Positions 22,602 through 33,979 are shown, numbered from the stretch's first letter. The stretch is DNA of 64,000 nt from Cydia pomonella (GCF_033807575.1 NC_084717.1:8495692-8559691), one strand, 5' to 3'. Numbers and translations: made by a program. Notes: a model not told the origin generated them from the sequence alone.

Positions 22602-23852
22602 AACAGTGCTTGCATATATATCGGCGCTTATTAATCGTCTATGTAAGGCCTTGCCAAAAACATACCGAGTAGACCGAACAAAATAGAACGATAAATAAAT
22701 AAAGGGTAGGTATTAACTATTACTTCGCGTTCCGTTTAACAAAACGCGCAAGAAACAACATTCTTCCCGCTAGCACTGAGGCCGCTGCTTTATTTCCTAC
22801 ATTCTATACCGTTTTATAAATGTGAGCTTTTAACACTTGTTTATTATGCTTGCCGTAATTATAATAAACATCAGCGCATTGCCAGCTTAGGTTTCATTAT
22901 AATTTGTATACTAAATGTTAAGTACCCACTTTAAATCCTTGTTTAACTGGGAAATCTATTTCTACAGGAAAGGAACTACAACACTAAGAACCTGGAGCAT
23001 GATTTATTAACACATTCACTGCCAACGTTACCGCTACGCTCGTAGCCGATCCGAGAGTTTTCTCGCTTTGTAGAGGAAAGCGACTACGAACAGATAACCC
23101 GTCGAGCGGGTTCCCAGCACTCTATGTGTTAAGTTGTATATAATTGTGGTAGAAGACGTAATTTATGTGCAGTCGGCATAAAAATGGTGTATACCGGGTG
23201 GGGGCTGTAACAGGAGCAAAAAATTAAGAGCCCGGTAACGATTTTAGACCAAAAATGTAAAATTGATAGATTTAGTCGTTGAAATGTTACACCTTTTGTT
23301 CCGAAATATCTAAATAACAAGTATTGGTTTCAATTACGAGTAGCACGTCTTCTCATCTTGTCTTTTAATAATGAGGTCGCAAGCGTCCGTCCCGGGTAAT
23401 ATGTGACGAGAAGGGACAGTTTTTAAAAATTGATCAAAAAATTATGGTGGTAAATTATACAAAATGATGTATAAGAACAGTTTCAGCAAATGTTGTGTAA
23501 GTATCAAAATTACGTTAAAATTAAGTCGATTTTGTGAGAAATTGTCACTTGTTTTGAAGTAATTTCTGGAGTAAATTGATTTCGTCTAACTATCATCTAC
23601 ACTACTTTAAATTTATAATAACAAAAATGTAGTTTATTAAAGTTGAAGTACAGGATATGTGTAATACAAAATTTACATTTTTAACAGTCCATACTTTACG
23701 AAATTTACAAATAAGATCGAGAAAATCAGTGCTTTACGCGCGTTTACCTTATTAAACGTCCATCAGAATAAAATCATTACTAATTAAGGTATTCAAAAAA
23801 ATGATTTATTAAAATGAAAGATTATAAGACGTGCTAATAGAAACCTGCAAGA
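22602..23852. other. non-coding, no gene seen
   Basis: AT-rich. GC-richer spots at 22730-22800 and 23020-23120 carry no convincing frame. Confidence 0.45.
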
Positions 23853-23975
23853 TGGTTGGATTCCATAAGACAAGCATGTGGTTCCATGCAGAGGGCAGCT
23901 CTTGATCGCGTTAAATGGAGGGACATAGTTGTTGGTCACGATCCTCAGGCATGAGGGAACGACGAAGAAGAAGAA
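23853..23975 (+). pseudogene. LINE (RTE-like) ORF C-terminus and tail
   Basis: From 23853 the frame reads WLDSIRQACGSMQRAALDRV and KWRDIVVGHDPQA, then TGA at 23952-23954, followed by GGGAACGACGAAGAAGAAG. The ending 'DR-x-x-W-R-x-I-V-x-G-x-D-P-Q-A, stop, GNDEEEE' is one I recognise from lepidopteran endonuclease-RT elements. Only the last ~33 codons remain. Confidence 0.7.
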
Positions 23976-24311
23976 TAGAAACCAGTACTTGTTATTTCTA
24001 ATAGTTAATAAAAGGTATACAATTTCATCGAGTAAATCTATAAATTTGTCATTTTTGCGACTAAAATCGATAACGGCCTCTTAAACAACTCCTCAAATTG
24101 ACCAATATTTGTTCAGCGACTTTTAAAAATAACTTGTGTTGTGATTTAACATTTAACACTTTAAAGTTTATTCTAAGACGCAATGTATTGCGAATTTTTG
24201 TTATGTTAAAGTCATGACAAGCAATGTCAATTACAACAATTGATGTTTTAATTACTTTCTCGTGTTACAGGCTCCATCCGGTATAATTTGCCATATTAAG
24301 TTAGAGTTTAA

Positions 24312-24357
24312 GAACGGTTTTTTACATAACGACGTACCGTTATGTAAAAAACCGTTC
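24312..24357. repeat. perfect 20-bp inverted repeat, 6-base loop
   Basis: GAACGGTTTTTTACATAACG (24312-24331) pairs with 24338-24357. The loop is ACGTAC. Confidence 0.95.
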
Positions 24358-24716
24358 ACAAACCGTTGTGTGTTATGTTATATTATAATATGAAACGATG
24401 ACGTCAATCGTATTCCATAATAGGTACCGATCACATTTTTACAAGGAAAAACGATGTACATTTTTAACGACGACGACCTTCTAGAGAGAAATAAAATTAT
24501 ACGCCACCTACGGTTCCTAATAAAGATACTATCGTGAACTTAAATTATATGCATCAGTAAATAAAACTATTTGCCAAAAACCTAATTGCCAACAACATTA
24601 TTTTTACAACGCGCCTCGCGATCATGAAAACCCATAAAATTAAAAAGCACGTAACAATTAAGTAGCCTAATTTGTATCATAGTTTTATTATTATATTCGA
24701 AGCTCTCGAACTGGTA

Positions 24717-24864
24717 CAGTCAAGTTAAAAAATATGTGCCCACGCACCTTACCCCTACTTACTTATAAGTCCCATATCCCATACCTCTTAATTCGCCGAC
24801 ATAAGAGCTATATGGGACATATTTTTGAGCAACTTGTGTTTATCCATATTTTTACACTTGACTG
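24717..24864. mobile_element. 148-bp Tc1-like MITE with TA sites
   Basis: CAGTCAAGTTAAAAAATATG at the left end matches, with one indel, CAGTCAAGTGTAAAAATATG read inward from the right end. TA occurs at 24715-24716 and 24865-24866. Confidence 0.82.
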
Positions 24865-25485
24865 TACAATAGCGTAACTTTGTGAATGTTGTGATACTTT
24901 TTATTTGCCGAAAACACCTTTTCCTTTGATAGTGTTGAATTATTGATTGTATTGTTATCGGGCGCGGCCGCAACTGTAATACTGATATCGTAACTCTTGC
25001 AATGGGTATGATGGTCGCAGTTATCCACGTTAAAGCGTGATAATCACAGCGTCTGTCACTTTCTACAAAGCAGTGTTAAAAGGCGACAGTAGCTTTGTCA
25101 CGTAGATAACAGCGCCCAGCATACGGCTATACTTCGTTTTGCGTTAACCGACTGCGATTTTATTTTTACGACTGTATTGTTACGGCTATTGCCATGCTTA
25201 ATCCATTGCTTATCACGGTTTATCTACTAATTTCCACGGCTATCCTTTCGTATTTATTACTTAACCCAGAATTCGTCACAAGTCGTTTGTTTCAAATTTC
25301 AAGTTTAAGGTAATTTTCTGTTTTATATCCTAGAATCTTAGACACTGAAATAACAGTTTGTCCAATTTACTGACCAAGAATCCTGGTTTTGTACGACCAA
25401 TGGAGGCAATCGAACTATAATTTTCTCACTTAGTGTCTGTGATATAAAAACAGTGAGGTGTAAAGCAAGAAGCGGGTATTTAGGG

Positions 25486-25608
25486 TTCTCAAGGGTCGGC
25501 AACGCTTAAGTGGCTCCTATGATGTTGCTTATGTCCATGGCGACGATGACCGCTTCCCATCAGGCGGCTCGTCTGCTCGTTTGCTGACTATACTATAAAA
25601 TAAAAAAG
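25486..25608 (+). mobile_element. SINE/LINE-tail repeat with A-rich end
   Basis: AAGGGTCGGCAACGCTTAAG, then CCATGGCGACGATGACC, CATCAGGCGGCTCGTCTGCT, CGTTTGC and an A-rich tail (ATAAAATAAAAAA). It is the opposite orientation of the family at 52918 and 54948, a very common lepidopteran retroelement end. Confidence 0.7.
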
Positions 25609-25609
25609 G

Positions 25610-25739
25610 TGTATTCAGGTAATTTCGTATGTCGGATATTCCAGAAAATCTGATGATAATCATCCAATATTCCATCATAATAAGTGTCCCTTTTCGGAAA
25701 TATCCGACAGTTTTCGAAATTTGTAATTACCGGAATACA
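25610..25739. mobile_element. 130-bp palindromic MITE
   Basis: TGTATTCAGGTAATTTCG on the left mirrors AATTACCGGAATACA on the right, with inner arms GTCGGATATTCC and GGAAATATCCGAC. It directly abuts the A-rich tail of the preceding retroelement. Confidence 0.78.
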
Positions 25740-25847
25740 AGGTGTATTACATAGGTTTTCGTAGCATTATTTGACAGCGTCATACGGAAGCATCAAGTTC
25801 GTTTAATAGTTTTCGTCTAAATATATCATGATATGTAATTTTTGATA

Positions 25848-25886
25848 TGTCGCATCGTGCAATAAAATTTAAATAAATAAACGATT
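25848..25886 (+). repeat. retroelement tail fragment
   Basis: CGCATCGTGCAATAAAATTT followed by AAATAAATAAA resembles the GTGCAATAAA 3' tail seen at 1185 and 33233. Confidence 0.45.
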
Positions 25887-25891
25887 GTTAA

Positions 25892-25964
25892 CGAATGTTT
25901 GTCTTTTTCAGGTAAGCCGCTCTGCCCGTGCAATCTATGCGACGCCATGCCTTATTCATCTTAC
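25892..25964 (+). promoter_or_regulatory. candidate recursive splice site
   Basis: GTTTGTCTTTTTCAG ends at 25911 and GTAAGC starts at 25912, so a strong acceptor is fused to a strong donor with nothing between. That is the recursive-splicing consensus (Py-tract, NCAG|GTAAG). A second donor, ACG|GTAAGC, follows about 50 bp on. If 25912-25963 were kept as an exon after exon 2 (phase 2), the reading frame would hit TAA at once. That fits a ratchet point rather than a coding exon. Confidence 0.4.
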
Positions 25965-26169
25965 GGTAAGCTTCATACTAATAGTACTTAGTAGTAAGTA
26001 CTTCTTTATCTTATATATGTACCTATTTTGTATGCACAAAATGGCCGTGAATTGAGATAAGGTTTAAAGAGGAGGAGGGGGGATCCAAAAGCGATGACAA
26101 CCCAAGTGGACGCACTTTTTGTTAAATGTTTACTGTCAAATAATTACTGTTAACATTAAAAAAGGTATG

Positions 26170-26430
26170 TTGAAATAGTTGGACACGTGGAAAGAACGAG
26201 TGAAAGAAGGGAGAAGTAGAAGAGTGAGCTGGAAGGGGTAGACCTCGGCGGATAAAATTGAGGAAATCCTTAAGAAAGGCCAGGTCAAGAGCTCTCTGAA
26301 CCGGCGAGCGTGTATGAGGAATGTTATGAGTGAAGGAAGCGAAAGGCGTATGTCAGAATCGTGGCAAGTGAATATCCGTGATCTCTGCCTACGCCTTCGG
26401 GAAATAGGCGTGATAATATGTATGTACTTA
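26170..26430 (+). pseudogene. LINE ORF C-terminus relic
   Basis: GTTGGACACGTGGAAAGAAC, then a frame reading IEEILKKGQVKSSLNRRACM and RNVM. The frame is lost by small indels, then come AYPSGK-type and GATAATATGTATGTA endings. 'GQV(K/R)S..NRR.CM.N.M' is a motif I recall from the end of a lepidopteran non-LTR polyprotein. Several in-frame stops; inactive. Confidence 0.6.
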
Positions 26431-27469
26431 GCCTACAGGCGCCAGGCCGCAGTTGCAAACATAGTTAATCAAACTTAATCAATATAAAGCATGATTCAGA
26501 TTTTCGATAGGTAACTATTATTTTTATTTCCGATTATGGATGTTAATAATTTAATCTGATCTGTTTATGGCAAGTGTGGCAACTAAGTTCTTACCATAAG
26601 AGCGAGACCCTTCATTTCGAGCTTTATATTACACAGCGGATAGAATTGTAAATTGAGTGCAAGCGAAGCACATTTCACATTCATTTCTCGGCATGAATAC
26701 GAATATAATCGTATTAACCGTGTTTTCAGTATTTGTCCAATTGAATCCTCGCTGCGGTAATCAAGGACCGTGCATTTGAATTGCTAGCGCGAGTGGGGAC
26801 TTATCCAGAGTCCACAAAACCAGTATATTGTAATCATGAGATCTATAACAAGTAATACGATAAAGAAGAACGATCTTATACTGGTTCATTTGTGATATAG
26901 TGTCGCCCGTCCTCGGCATGTGAATACAATGACAACTCTGGTGGGAGAGTGGGTCAGCGGGTCGTCCCGGCTCGGAGCCCGCATACTCCCGCTAGGGTTA
27001 CCAAATTGTCAGGAATCAGCGGGATACTTCCATTGAAGTATGTCCAAACTCTCAGCAATATACTCGATATACTATAGCAAAATCTACTGATGAAATGGTT
27101 CTAAAAACATGCCTGTATAAGGAACTTGCTGGGGTAAAGGGTATAATAGTCAAGAAACAACTATACGGTTCCGGAACATTTACTATATTCGTTTATTTAT
27201 CCCTGCAGAAATCCAGCAGCCATTTTTTTGCTGATATATTGATATTTTAAAATTTATACAGACAACCCTAGAAACTGCCTACCGCCGCGACATTTTCTCA
27301 TGGTATATTATTGATAACATAACATTTTAACCTTTATTTTACAAGATACGATCGTAACTTCTATTGACTGTGGAATAAACTAGGCTACAGCAGCCATTGT
27401 TTGAATAAAATGGACATTAATTTGAAGAGAACGTACGTTGGCTTCAAAGTTACATGATTATATGCTGGA
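26431..27469. other. non-coding, no gene seen
   Basis: AT-rich with a GC patch at 26930-26990. No supported feature. Confidence 0.45.
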
Positions 27470-27645
27470 CTAGCGACCCGCCCCGACTTCGCACGGATTA
27501 GCAAATTATACACATAAACCTTCCTCAAGAATCACTATTGATAGGTTAAAACCGGATGAAAGTCCGTTCAGTCGTTTTTGAGTTTATCGCGCGCGACCAT
27601 ACATACAGACGCGACGGGGGATTTTGTTTTATAATTATAGGATGT
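27470..27645. repeat. dispersed lepidopteran repeat
   Basis: CTAGCGACCCGCCCCGACTT, CGCACGG, then TATACACATAAACCTTCCTC and CATACATACAGACGCGACGG, ending TTATAGGATGTAGT. This is a widely dispersed family in moths and butterflies, from memory. Confidence 0.65.
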
Positions 27646-27669
27646 AGTCATTGACGAATGTTTATAAAA

Positions 27670-28436
27670 ACTAGATCTGGTTCAAACCAATTTTCGTTGG
27701 AAGTTTGCATGGTAATGTATATCATATATTTTTTTTAGATTTTTCATTCCGTTATTTTAGAAGTTACAGGGGGGGGGGACACACTTTTTTTCACTTTGGA
27801 AGTGTCTCTCGCGCAAACTATTCAGTTTAGAAAAAAATGATATTAGAAACCTAAATATGATTTTTGAAGACCTATCCTTAGATACCCCACACGTATGGGT
27901 TTGATGAAAAAAAATTTTTTTTAAATTTTTATGACGTATTAAAAAAAAACTACTTACTAGATCTCGTTCAAACCAATTTTCGGTGGAAGTTTGCATGGCA
28001 ATGTATATCATATATTTTTTTTTAGATTTTTCATTCTGTTATTTTATAAGTTCCGGGGGGGGGGGGACACACTTTTTACCACTTTGGAAATGTCTCTCGC
28101 GCAAACTATTCAGTTTAGAAAAAAATGATATTAGAAACCTCAATATCATTTTTAAAGACCTATCCATAGATACCCCACACGTATGGGTTTGATGAAAAAA
28201 GATTTTTTGAGTTTCAGTTCTAAGTATGGGGAACCCCCAAAATTTATTGTTTTTTTTTTCTATTTTTGTGTAAACATCATAATGCGGTTCATAGAATACA
28301 TCTACTTACCAAGTTTGAACAGTATAGCTTTTATAGTTTCGGAAAAAAGTGGCTGTGACAGAATCGGACAGACAGACGGACATGACGAATCTATAAGGGT
28401 TCCGTTTTTTGCCATTTGGCTACGGAACCCTAAAAA
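27670..28436. repeat. tandem duplication (287-bp period) within a dispersed repeat
   Basis: Unit 1 starts ACTAGATCTGGTTCAAACCA at 27670; unit 2 starts ACTAGATCTCGTTCAAACCA at 27957. Each has a run of 9-12 G near its middle, then CACACTTTTT and TACCCCACACGTATGGGTTT. The second unit continues into the classical end GGACAGACAGACGGACATGA...GGGTTCCGTTTTTTGCC...TACGGAACCCTAAAAA. Confidence 0.85.
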
Positions 28437-30420
28437 GTATACAATATTATTGGTCTTTGTGTCTAGATTTCATGTGTGATTGTTTAAATTTATTATATAA
28501 AAAATCTTGCCAGGACTTTTATTTTTGTTAATACATTTTCAATAGTTGCTAAAATAAAATATAATTTCTACCTGGTTACCCTACTTTCATCGCTCGCTCC
28601 GCGACTCCGCGCTCCCAATCCCGCACTATAATAATAATAGTTATTAGTATTAACAACGTAAAATTTTAACCTTTATTTAATTTAATCTAACCACTAACAT
28701 TGGTCCTCTTGACTTAGTAAAATGTATACATTTAAAAAGGCCTCTATATTTGAAATTCATTTTAGCGAATCATGTGGTCGTATCGCCAAACAAATAGGTA
28801 CGTCTAGACGACTGTTTATTTTTAAAACCGGATCGTAAATTACAAAATCCAGTAGAGTTTTTTCTAGCGGATAAACTAGATGTAGGCTCACAGAATATTT
28901 ACCTGTATTAACTCGTGGTATTAAGGCGCATATTGTGACAAAACATTTTATTTATTCGTTTTGTTGACTTAGGCTCGTAGGGTAGACGACCGTACCGTCG
29001 ATAATGTCGGCGAATATTTTTTCCCAAATCTCGTCATTAATTATTTAGAAATGATAAAGCGCTTTCGGCTAAAAGTATTACAACATGTAAATTAGATTTA
29101 GGGGCGTTGGGCTTAATTTCCAAGGTCATTGAGGGCTACATATATCTTATCGTAATCGCATTTAATTTGTAATTTTGTAATGTAATCGTAGTCTACTTTG
29201 TGATTAAACAATCAATGATATCCTTTTACGTTGCAAGCGCAGTGGACACGCGACCTTCAAAGGCAATGAGTGTCATGTTTCCACACATCTCAATCCGTCT
29301 GGCGAGGTATTAATTTACCAACCGTTCCCCTCCTTCCTATCTATGGTACAAATTAACATTTTTTCCCTGACAAGAATAGGATTTACTTTGCGGCTTTTTA
29401 TATAACCACTTTCCGGTTTCTTTTTAAAGAAAAGTCTTCAGGAGTCCAAAAATCATCGTAGCCACCTTTTAAGACAGTAACTAGAACCTTAAACCTACAA
29501 CCCAGACTGAAAGCTAGACCTTGTTTAAATTAGTCCGGATTCCACACTATGTTTTTCTTTAGCGAGAAAGTAGTGTTTCCTTGACCAAGAAGCTTTTGTA
29601 ATTTACATTTAAGTAAATGTTCCGTTATGCTCCGAACTCGGTACCGTCGACCTCGCGTCACACGCCTAAACAACTCAACTACCACTCAACGTGCCATGTT
29701 TCCCCACATCTCAATCCGTCTGGCTCGATATAAATTTTCAGCCAGTCTATCCCAATAATCCCCGCTGCTTAATAGGTCGTCAATTAAATTTCATCACTTA
29801 AGACCGGGCTTTTCAACTCGTTTATACAACGTTCTTATTCCCATCTCTTATCAATCAAAGGCGACTCCTCGACTTGGGTAAACCCGTGAATCAGTAACAA
29901 GAATGCTTAGTTGGAGATCAAGCTTAGACGGTAGCCCAATGAAAACTTTTGCTTGCGTGTGGAATGAAAAGGCACCCCAGGAATCACGCGCCGCTTACCT
30001 CCCTAAAAGTGCCCTAAAGCGGGCTGTTTGTCATTTGGTTTCATCAAATAATTAATAAGCTATAATGCGAATGTCGGCCCCTCTCGCCCGCATGTGCATT
30101 AATAACATTAACAGGCGTCTGGGCCGCGCCGCGTCGGCAAGTTTCACACATATACATGTAGCCGTGAAATGTGAGGGCCTATAATAGACTCATTAACGAA
30201 CCGAGCAAAAATTAAAATTATTGGCTTTTTAGATTACTAATAAAATAACTAGTCTTTTGTTAGGATCGATTTGTTTTTTGTTAGTATTGATATATTGACG
30301 AGCATAATAAACGGCCAAGCTCGTAGATAGAGGAATACTAGGCGCCTTAACCACTCGCCTCAACGCGGTTCTATTTGTGTCGCGACACTTTCTCGATTGA
30401 TGGTCTATATGTTAGACGTA
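28437..30420. other. non-coding, possibly regulatory
   Basis: No coding ORF. The block from 29220 to 30200 is GC-richer and contains a diverged direct repeat (29271 and 29692) and TAAT-rich clusters (AATAATTAATAAG near 30048, GCATTAATAACATTAAC near 30095) next to CpG-rich DNA. I infer a possible enhancer. Confidence 0.35.
29271..29743. repeat. non-coding direct repeat pair, 421 bp apart
   Basis: TGTCATGTTTCCACACATCT (29271) and TGCCATGTTTCCCCACATCT (29692) both continue CAATCCGTCTGGC and then a weaker match (TATTAATTTACCA/TATAAATTTTCAG). About 41 of 50 bases agree by eye. Confidence 0.75.
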
Positions 30421-30681
30421 GGAGTTTTAAAGCGAGAGGTACAGTCTCGGTCGCGAAAATGTATACAATTTTCACTATTTTACGGTGAAAATATGTATAC
30501 GAGTATGAACAGTATGCGCGCCATCACCACCCATGAATCCTTGTGTTTAGTTTTGAATTGACTGAACAACACCTCTGTCTAGGTAAGAATCTGGGAGCTG
30601 AGAGTAAGAGTAATCGTTCGATTTTATTACTCGACTGCCAGTATAAAACGTCTATTACAGTTTTTATTACATTGGCTATAT

Positions 30682-30926
30682 CAGGGGTTCCCAAAGTGTG
30701 CGCCGCGGCGCCCTGGTGCGCCGTAGAAAGTAAAGAGGGGCGCCGTGAGTTCTATCATTATCCGAAACCACAAATATTCGCGGGTACCTATTTGAGCGCT
30801 CGCATCGGTAAATAATATAGCGTCGTGTCACTCTTTTTCGACCGTGATTTTAAATTTACAAGGGCGCCGTTGCAAAATACTAAACTTGTAACTGCGCCGC
30901 ATGTTGAAAAAGATTGGGAACCCCTG
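30682..30926. mobile_element. 245-bp hAT MITE, copy 1
   Basis: The ends CAGGGGTTCCCAA and TTGGGAACCCCTG are inverted repeats of 13 bp. The 8-bp target duplication GGCTATAT lies at 30674-30681 and 30927-30934. Eight-base duplications with CAGGG ends are the hAT signature. It has no coding capacity. Confidence 0.95.
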
Positions 30927-30934
30927 GGCTATAT

Positions 30935-31679
30935 CGATAATAAAACGAAGCTGCGTCACAGCGAACTTATCACCAAATCTGAAAACACTACTGATGAAAC
31001 TTAAACATTCGATGTGGCAAGGTCAAATTTTATGTGGCTTTTAAACTTATTCGCTTCCTGATTGCGTGTTTCTACAAACATTTATCTAAGTAAACAACTC
31101 ATATGCATCTGCGCGCCTGCGATCTAGTTCTAACAAACACATTCCACACACTTGGACGAATTATTTTTCTAAAGTTGCAACTTTGTCTCAGAATTTAAGT
31201 AACACGTGCGGGTGAAGGGCCACAATCATTCCAAATGTTTACAATAGCATGCACCAGCTTTGCGACCGTTCACATGCGAAAAAAATCTATAAAAAACGTT
31301 ACATTTAGTACCTAACATGCTACATATACAAATTCAGTTATGTCTACGCCAGCACCCAGCAGTGATCTCAACGGCGTTATCTCCAACCATCTTATCAATA
31401 TCCGCGCACAAGATAATGTAAATAAAGTTAACAATATGTAAATTGTGCTAATTTTTGCGAAGGTCGCGCGCAGACCTCGCGAAAACCAAGCTGACCTCGC
31501 GTTTATCATTGTGATATGATGATATGCGCAGTTACTAACTTCATAATTTTTATTGCTATTCTGTCTTCTGTCCTGGCAGGGTCCGATACTACGTGATAGT
31601 ATTGTTCAGTGTATACAAACAAACATGTGGAAAAAGCAGTTGGCAAGTGAGTAGTTTTTGTTACTTTATTTTATTAATC
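30935..31679. other. non-coding, no gene seen
   Basis: AT-rich. A minus ORF at 31312-31509 shows no family motif. Confidence 0.45.
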
Positions 31680-31890
31680 CCCGACGTAAAGAGGGGTGTT
31701 ATATGTTTGACGCCAATCTCTCTCTGTCTGTCTGTCTGTAGCATCGTAGCTCTCCAATCCAACGGATGGGCCGATTTCGATGCGGTTTTTACGTGATAGC
31801 GAGTTTTCTTGCAGCGGTTTTTATGTTTCATAGAAGTCAATCCAGCAGTTTAATTTAAAGAGTAAGTATAAGCTCTTTTTTAAGGGGTTC
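31680..31890. repeat. dispersed lepidopteran repeat
   Basis: CCCGACGTAAAGAGGGGTGT, then CTGTCTGTCTGTCTGTAGCA and TCCAACGGATGGGCCGATTT, then GATGCGGTTTTT. This is a family I recognise as abundant in Lepidoptera. Confidence 0.65.
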
Positions 31891-33173
31891 CCCGTGGTTT
31901 TCATAAATTTTTGGCAAGTTTCGAGTTGTAGGAGACATTTGCACATTTTTACAGATAGAATTATAAAACAAACAGCTATCGGTTCTTCAATTTTTTATCT
32001 CCTTTCTGGTCTGCCGGATTTTGAAAGATTTTTTTTTTTCAAACATTGTCTAAAAAACACTTTTCGTTACTCGATTGCTGTGAAGGATCTTACATACACG
32101 AAATCTACATATTTATGTTCGTCTTTGACATCTCTAAAAACTGGTCAGAGATTTTAATTTTAAGCTAATTAACACAAAAATTATGCCTAGAAAACCAGGT
32201 TTTTGGCCTAATATTGTTCAACTTTGTTGCCATATATCACAATGAACTTTGAAGTAAATATGGGATAGTATATTGCTTAAAACAGTTGCTGTTAATATGA
32301 TAAGCTACAAAAGACATTAGAAAACTAAGGGATTCAGATTGAAGTTCATTGGCGCCAGGGAGCCCCCTAAATGATTGGTTTAAAATGGATTATGTAGATA
32401 ATGTAGGGGATTTTTTTAATTTAAAATTTAATAGTTAGACTTCCATTTCTTCTACTAGACAAAGGCAGAGGCATTTTGTTCAAGTACTTCGATCTTGAGC
32501 AGTTTCAGCACTCTCCTATCTTCAATGTGGATGCAAATACATATTTTGCGTGAAAATCAGTATTTTACAGCACTTTTTAAGTTCTTAACAAATTTACTTA
32601 ATTATACCTACTAAACATTTTTAATTTTTGGCAAAAAAAACCTACCTAATGTTTATTTAGTACTAAGTGGGTACTTACCTAATAAGTTTTAAATGAACAT
32701 TAAATCAAGAGTTTAAAGACCTATTCTTAGATTTATTAAAAGAACCGGTTTCACAACATTCTGTATTTGTCGTATTTTAAGATCTCAGACGTTTTTCTTC
32801 GTTAACCTTCAAATAGGCTTCTTTCATAATTCTCTTACTTTTTGGCCCTGGATTGAGGTATAATTAAGAATTTAAATGTAGCTTTTAGAAAACTTGAAGG
32901 CCTTTTTGCTTCATTTAGGACGAATTACATAAGGTAGTATACTCGAGGTCATATTACCATAATTTATGTAAATAGACATCCGGATAAGATAAACATTGTC
33001 ATCCTATCCTATGTACATCCATCCGCAAAATTGCATGGCCACGACATGAATGAATTCATGCATAATGTGTCTATGCACACTTACTGGTCGCTGTATCTAT
33101 GTATTTTAGCATAGAGAAATTTAAAGTTGAATAAGCTATATCAAAATCAAACTTGTCTTCTTTGCCTAAAGGT
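31891..33173. other. non-coding, no gene seen
   Basis: AT-rich with no supported feature. Confidence 0.5.
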
Positions 33174-33174
33174 T

Positions 33175-33252
33175 GACTGGTAGAGAATGCCTTACGGCAT
33201 TAAGTTCGCCTATGGTACAGTGTGTTTTCTTATGTGCAATAAAGATTAAAGC
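33175..33252 (+). mobile_element. LINE/SINE 3' tail
   Basis: GACTGGTAGAGAATGCCTTA, CGGCATTAAGTTCGCC, then TGTGCAATAAAGATTAAAG. It is the same family as 1131-1204. Confidence 0.7.
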
Positions 33253-33669
33253 TATCGCTGCACGCGAAGCAATTAAAAAAGAGACAGGATGCCGCTCGCC
33301 GCAAGTAGGTGCGACAGAGAGCACACTACGTATTCGCGCGCAGCGAGTCGAGTGTTTGACCGAACTATAAGAGTGATCAGTGATCACTCCACACACAGAT
33401 AAAACCAAGTTTATAATTAGCTTTAAGCGAGCTTTGCGAAAACATATGTATGATAAGATTCAAGCTTAAAATTTATTATTAATAAGTTTAACCGTACCTA
33501 GCTCCCATACAACTTATTGGTAATAATAATAAGTAAGGACATCTATTTGTGACGTTTTCACCTAAAAGGTTGAGTTCAAATTGAAGCTTTATGGACATAG
33601 CGCCTTATTGACAACCGACAATAAGTACCCTTTTGGTTGAAAACGGCACATTTATGGAGTGAGCACTCT

Positions 33670-33713
33670 AAGGTTACTCATGTGTGTGTATACACACACA
33701 CATGAGTAACCTT
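33670..33713. repeat. palindrome with (TG)n/(CA)n centre
   Basis: AAGGTTACTCATGTGTGTGTA is the reverse complement, less one TG unit, of the following 23 bases. Confidence 0.95.
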
Positions 33714-33732
33714 CATAAATAAAATTATCTTC

Positions 33733-33776
33733 ATAAAATTATGCATAAAATCATACGATTTTATGCATAATTTTAT
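33733..33776. repeat. perfect 20-bp inverted repeat, 4-base loop
   Basis: ATAAAATTATGCATAAAATC (33733-33752) and its exact reverse complement (33757-33776) flank ATAC. It lies only 20 bp from the previous palindrome. Confidence 0.95.
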
Positions 33777-33853
33777 AAAGCTTGTTTCATTACGACTTTA
33801 CCGTACTACTTAAAATTTTTTAATCAATTACTTTATCAATTCAAATCCATGAC

Positions 33854-33979
33854 CTGCGGTGGCATCATGGTTCCATTTTTATCACTTGTCACTATGCATG
33901 TCACTTTCGCGCTTATATACTTGTTAGAACGTGACTGGCATGGTGAAAAATGATAAAGAGCCGACCATATTAGCCCTAC
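33854..33979 (-). repeat. dispersed repeat S, copy 2
   Basis: Reverse complement of the unit at 17382-17510, ending CCGACCATATTAGCCCTAC. Confidence 0.8.

Larger units (their letters stand above)
18267..25911 (+). other. putative intron 2, first segment
   Basis: About 7.6 kb from the exon 2 donor to the candidate recursive splice point. It contains MITEs, LINE relics and hairpins listed separately. No other exon is supported. Confidence 0.35.

Noticed and set aside
25912..25963. Third coding exon reading KPLCPCNLCDAMPYSSY
   Set aside because: The peptide looks attractive, but exon 2 ends in phase 2 and the join gives an immediate TAA. A recursive splice site explains the splice signals better.
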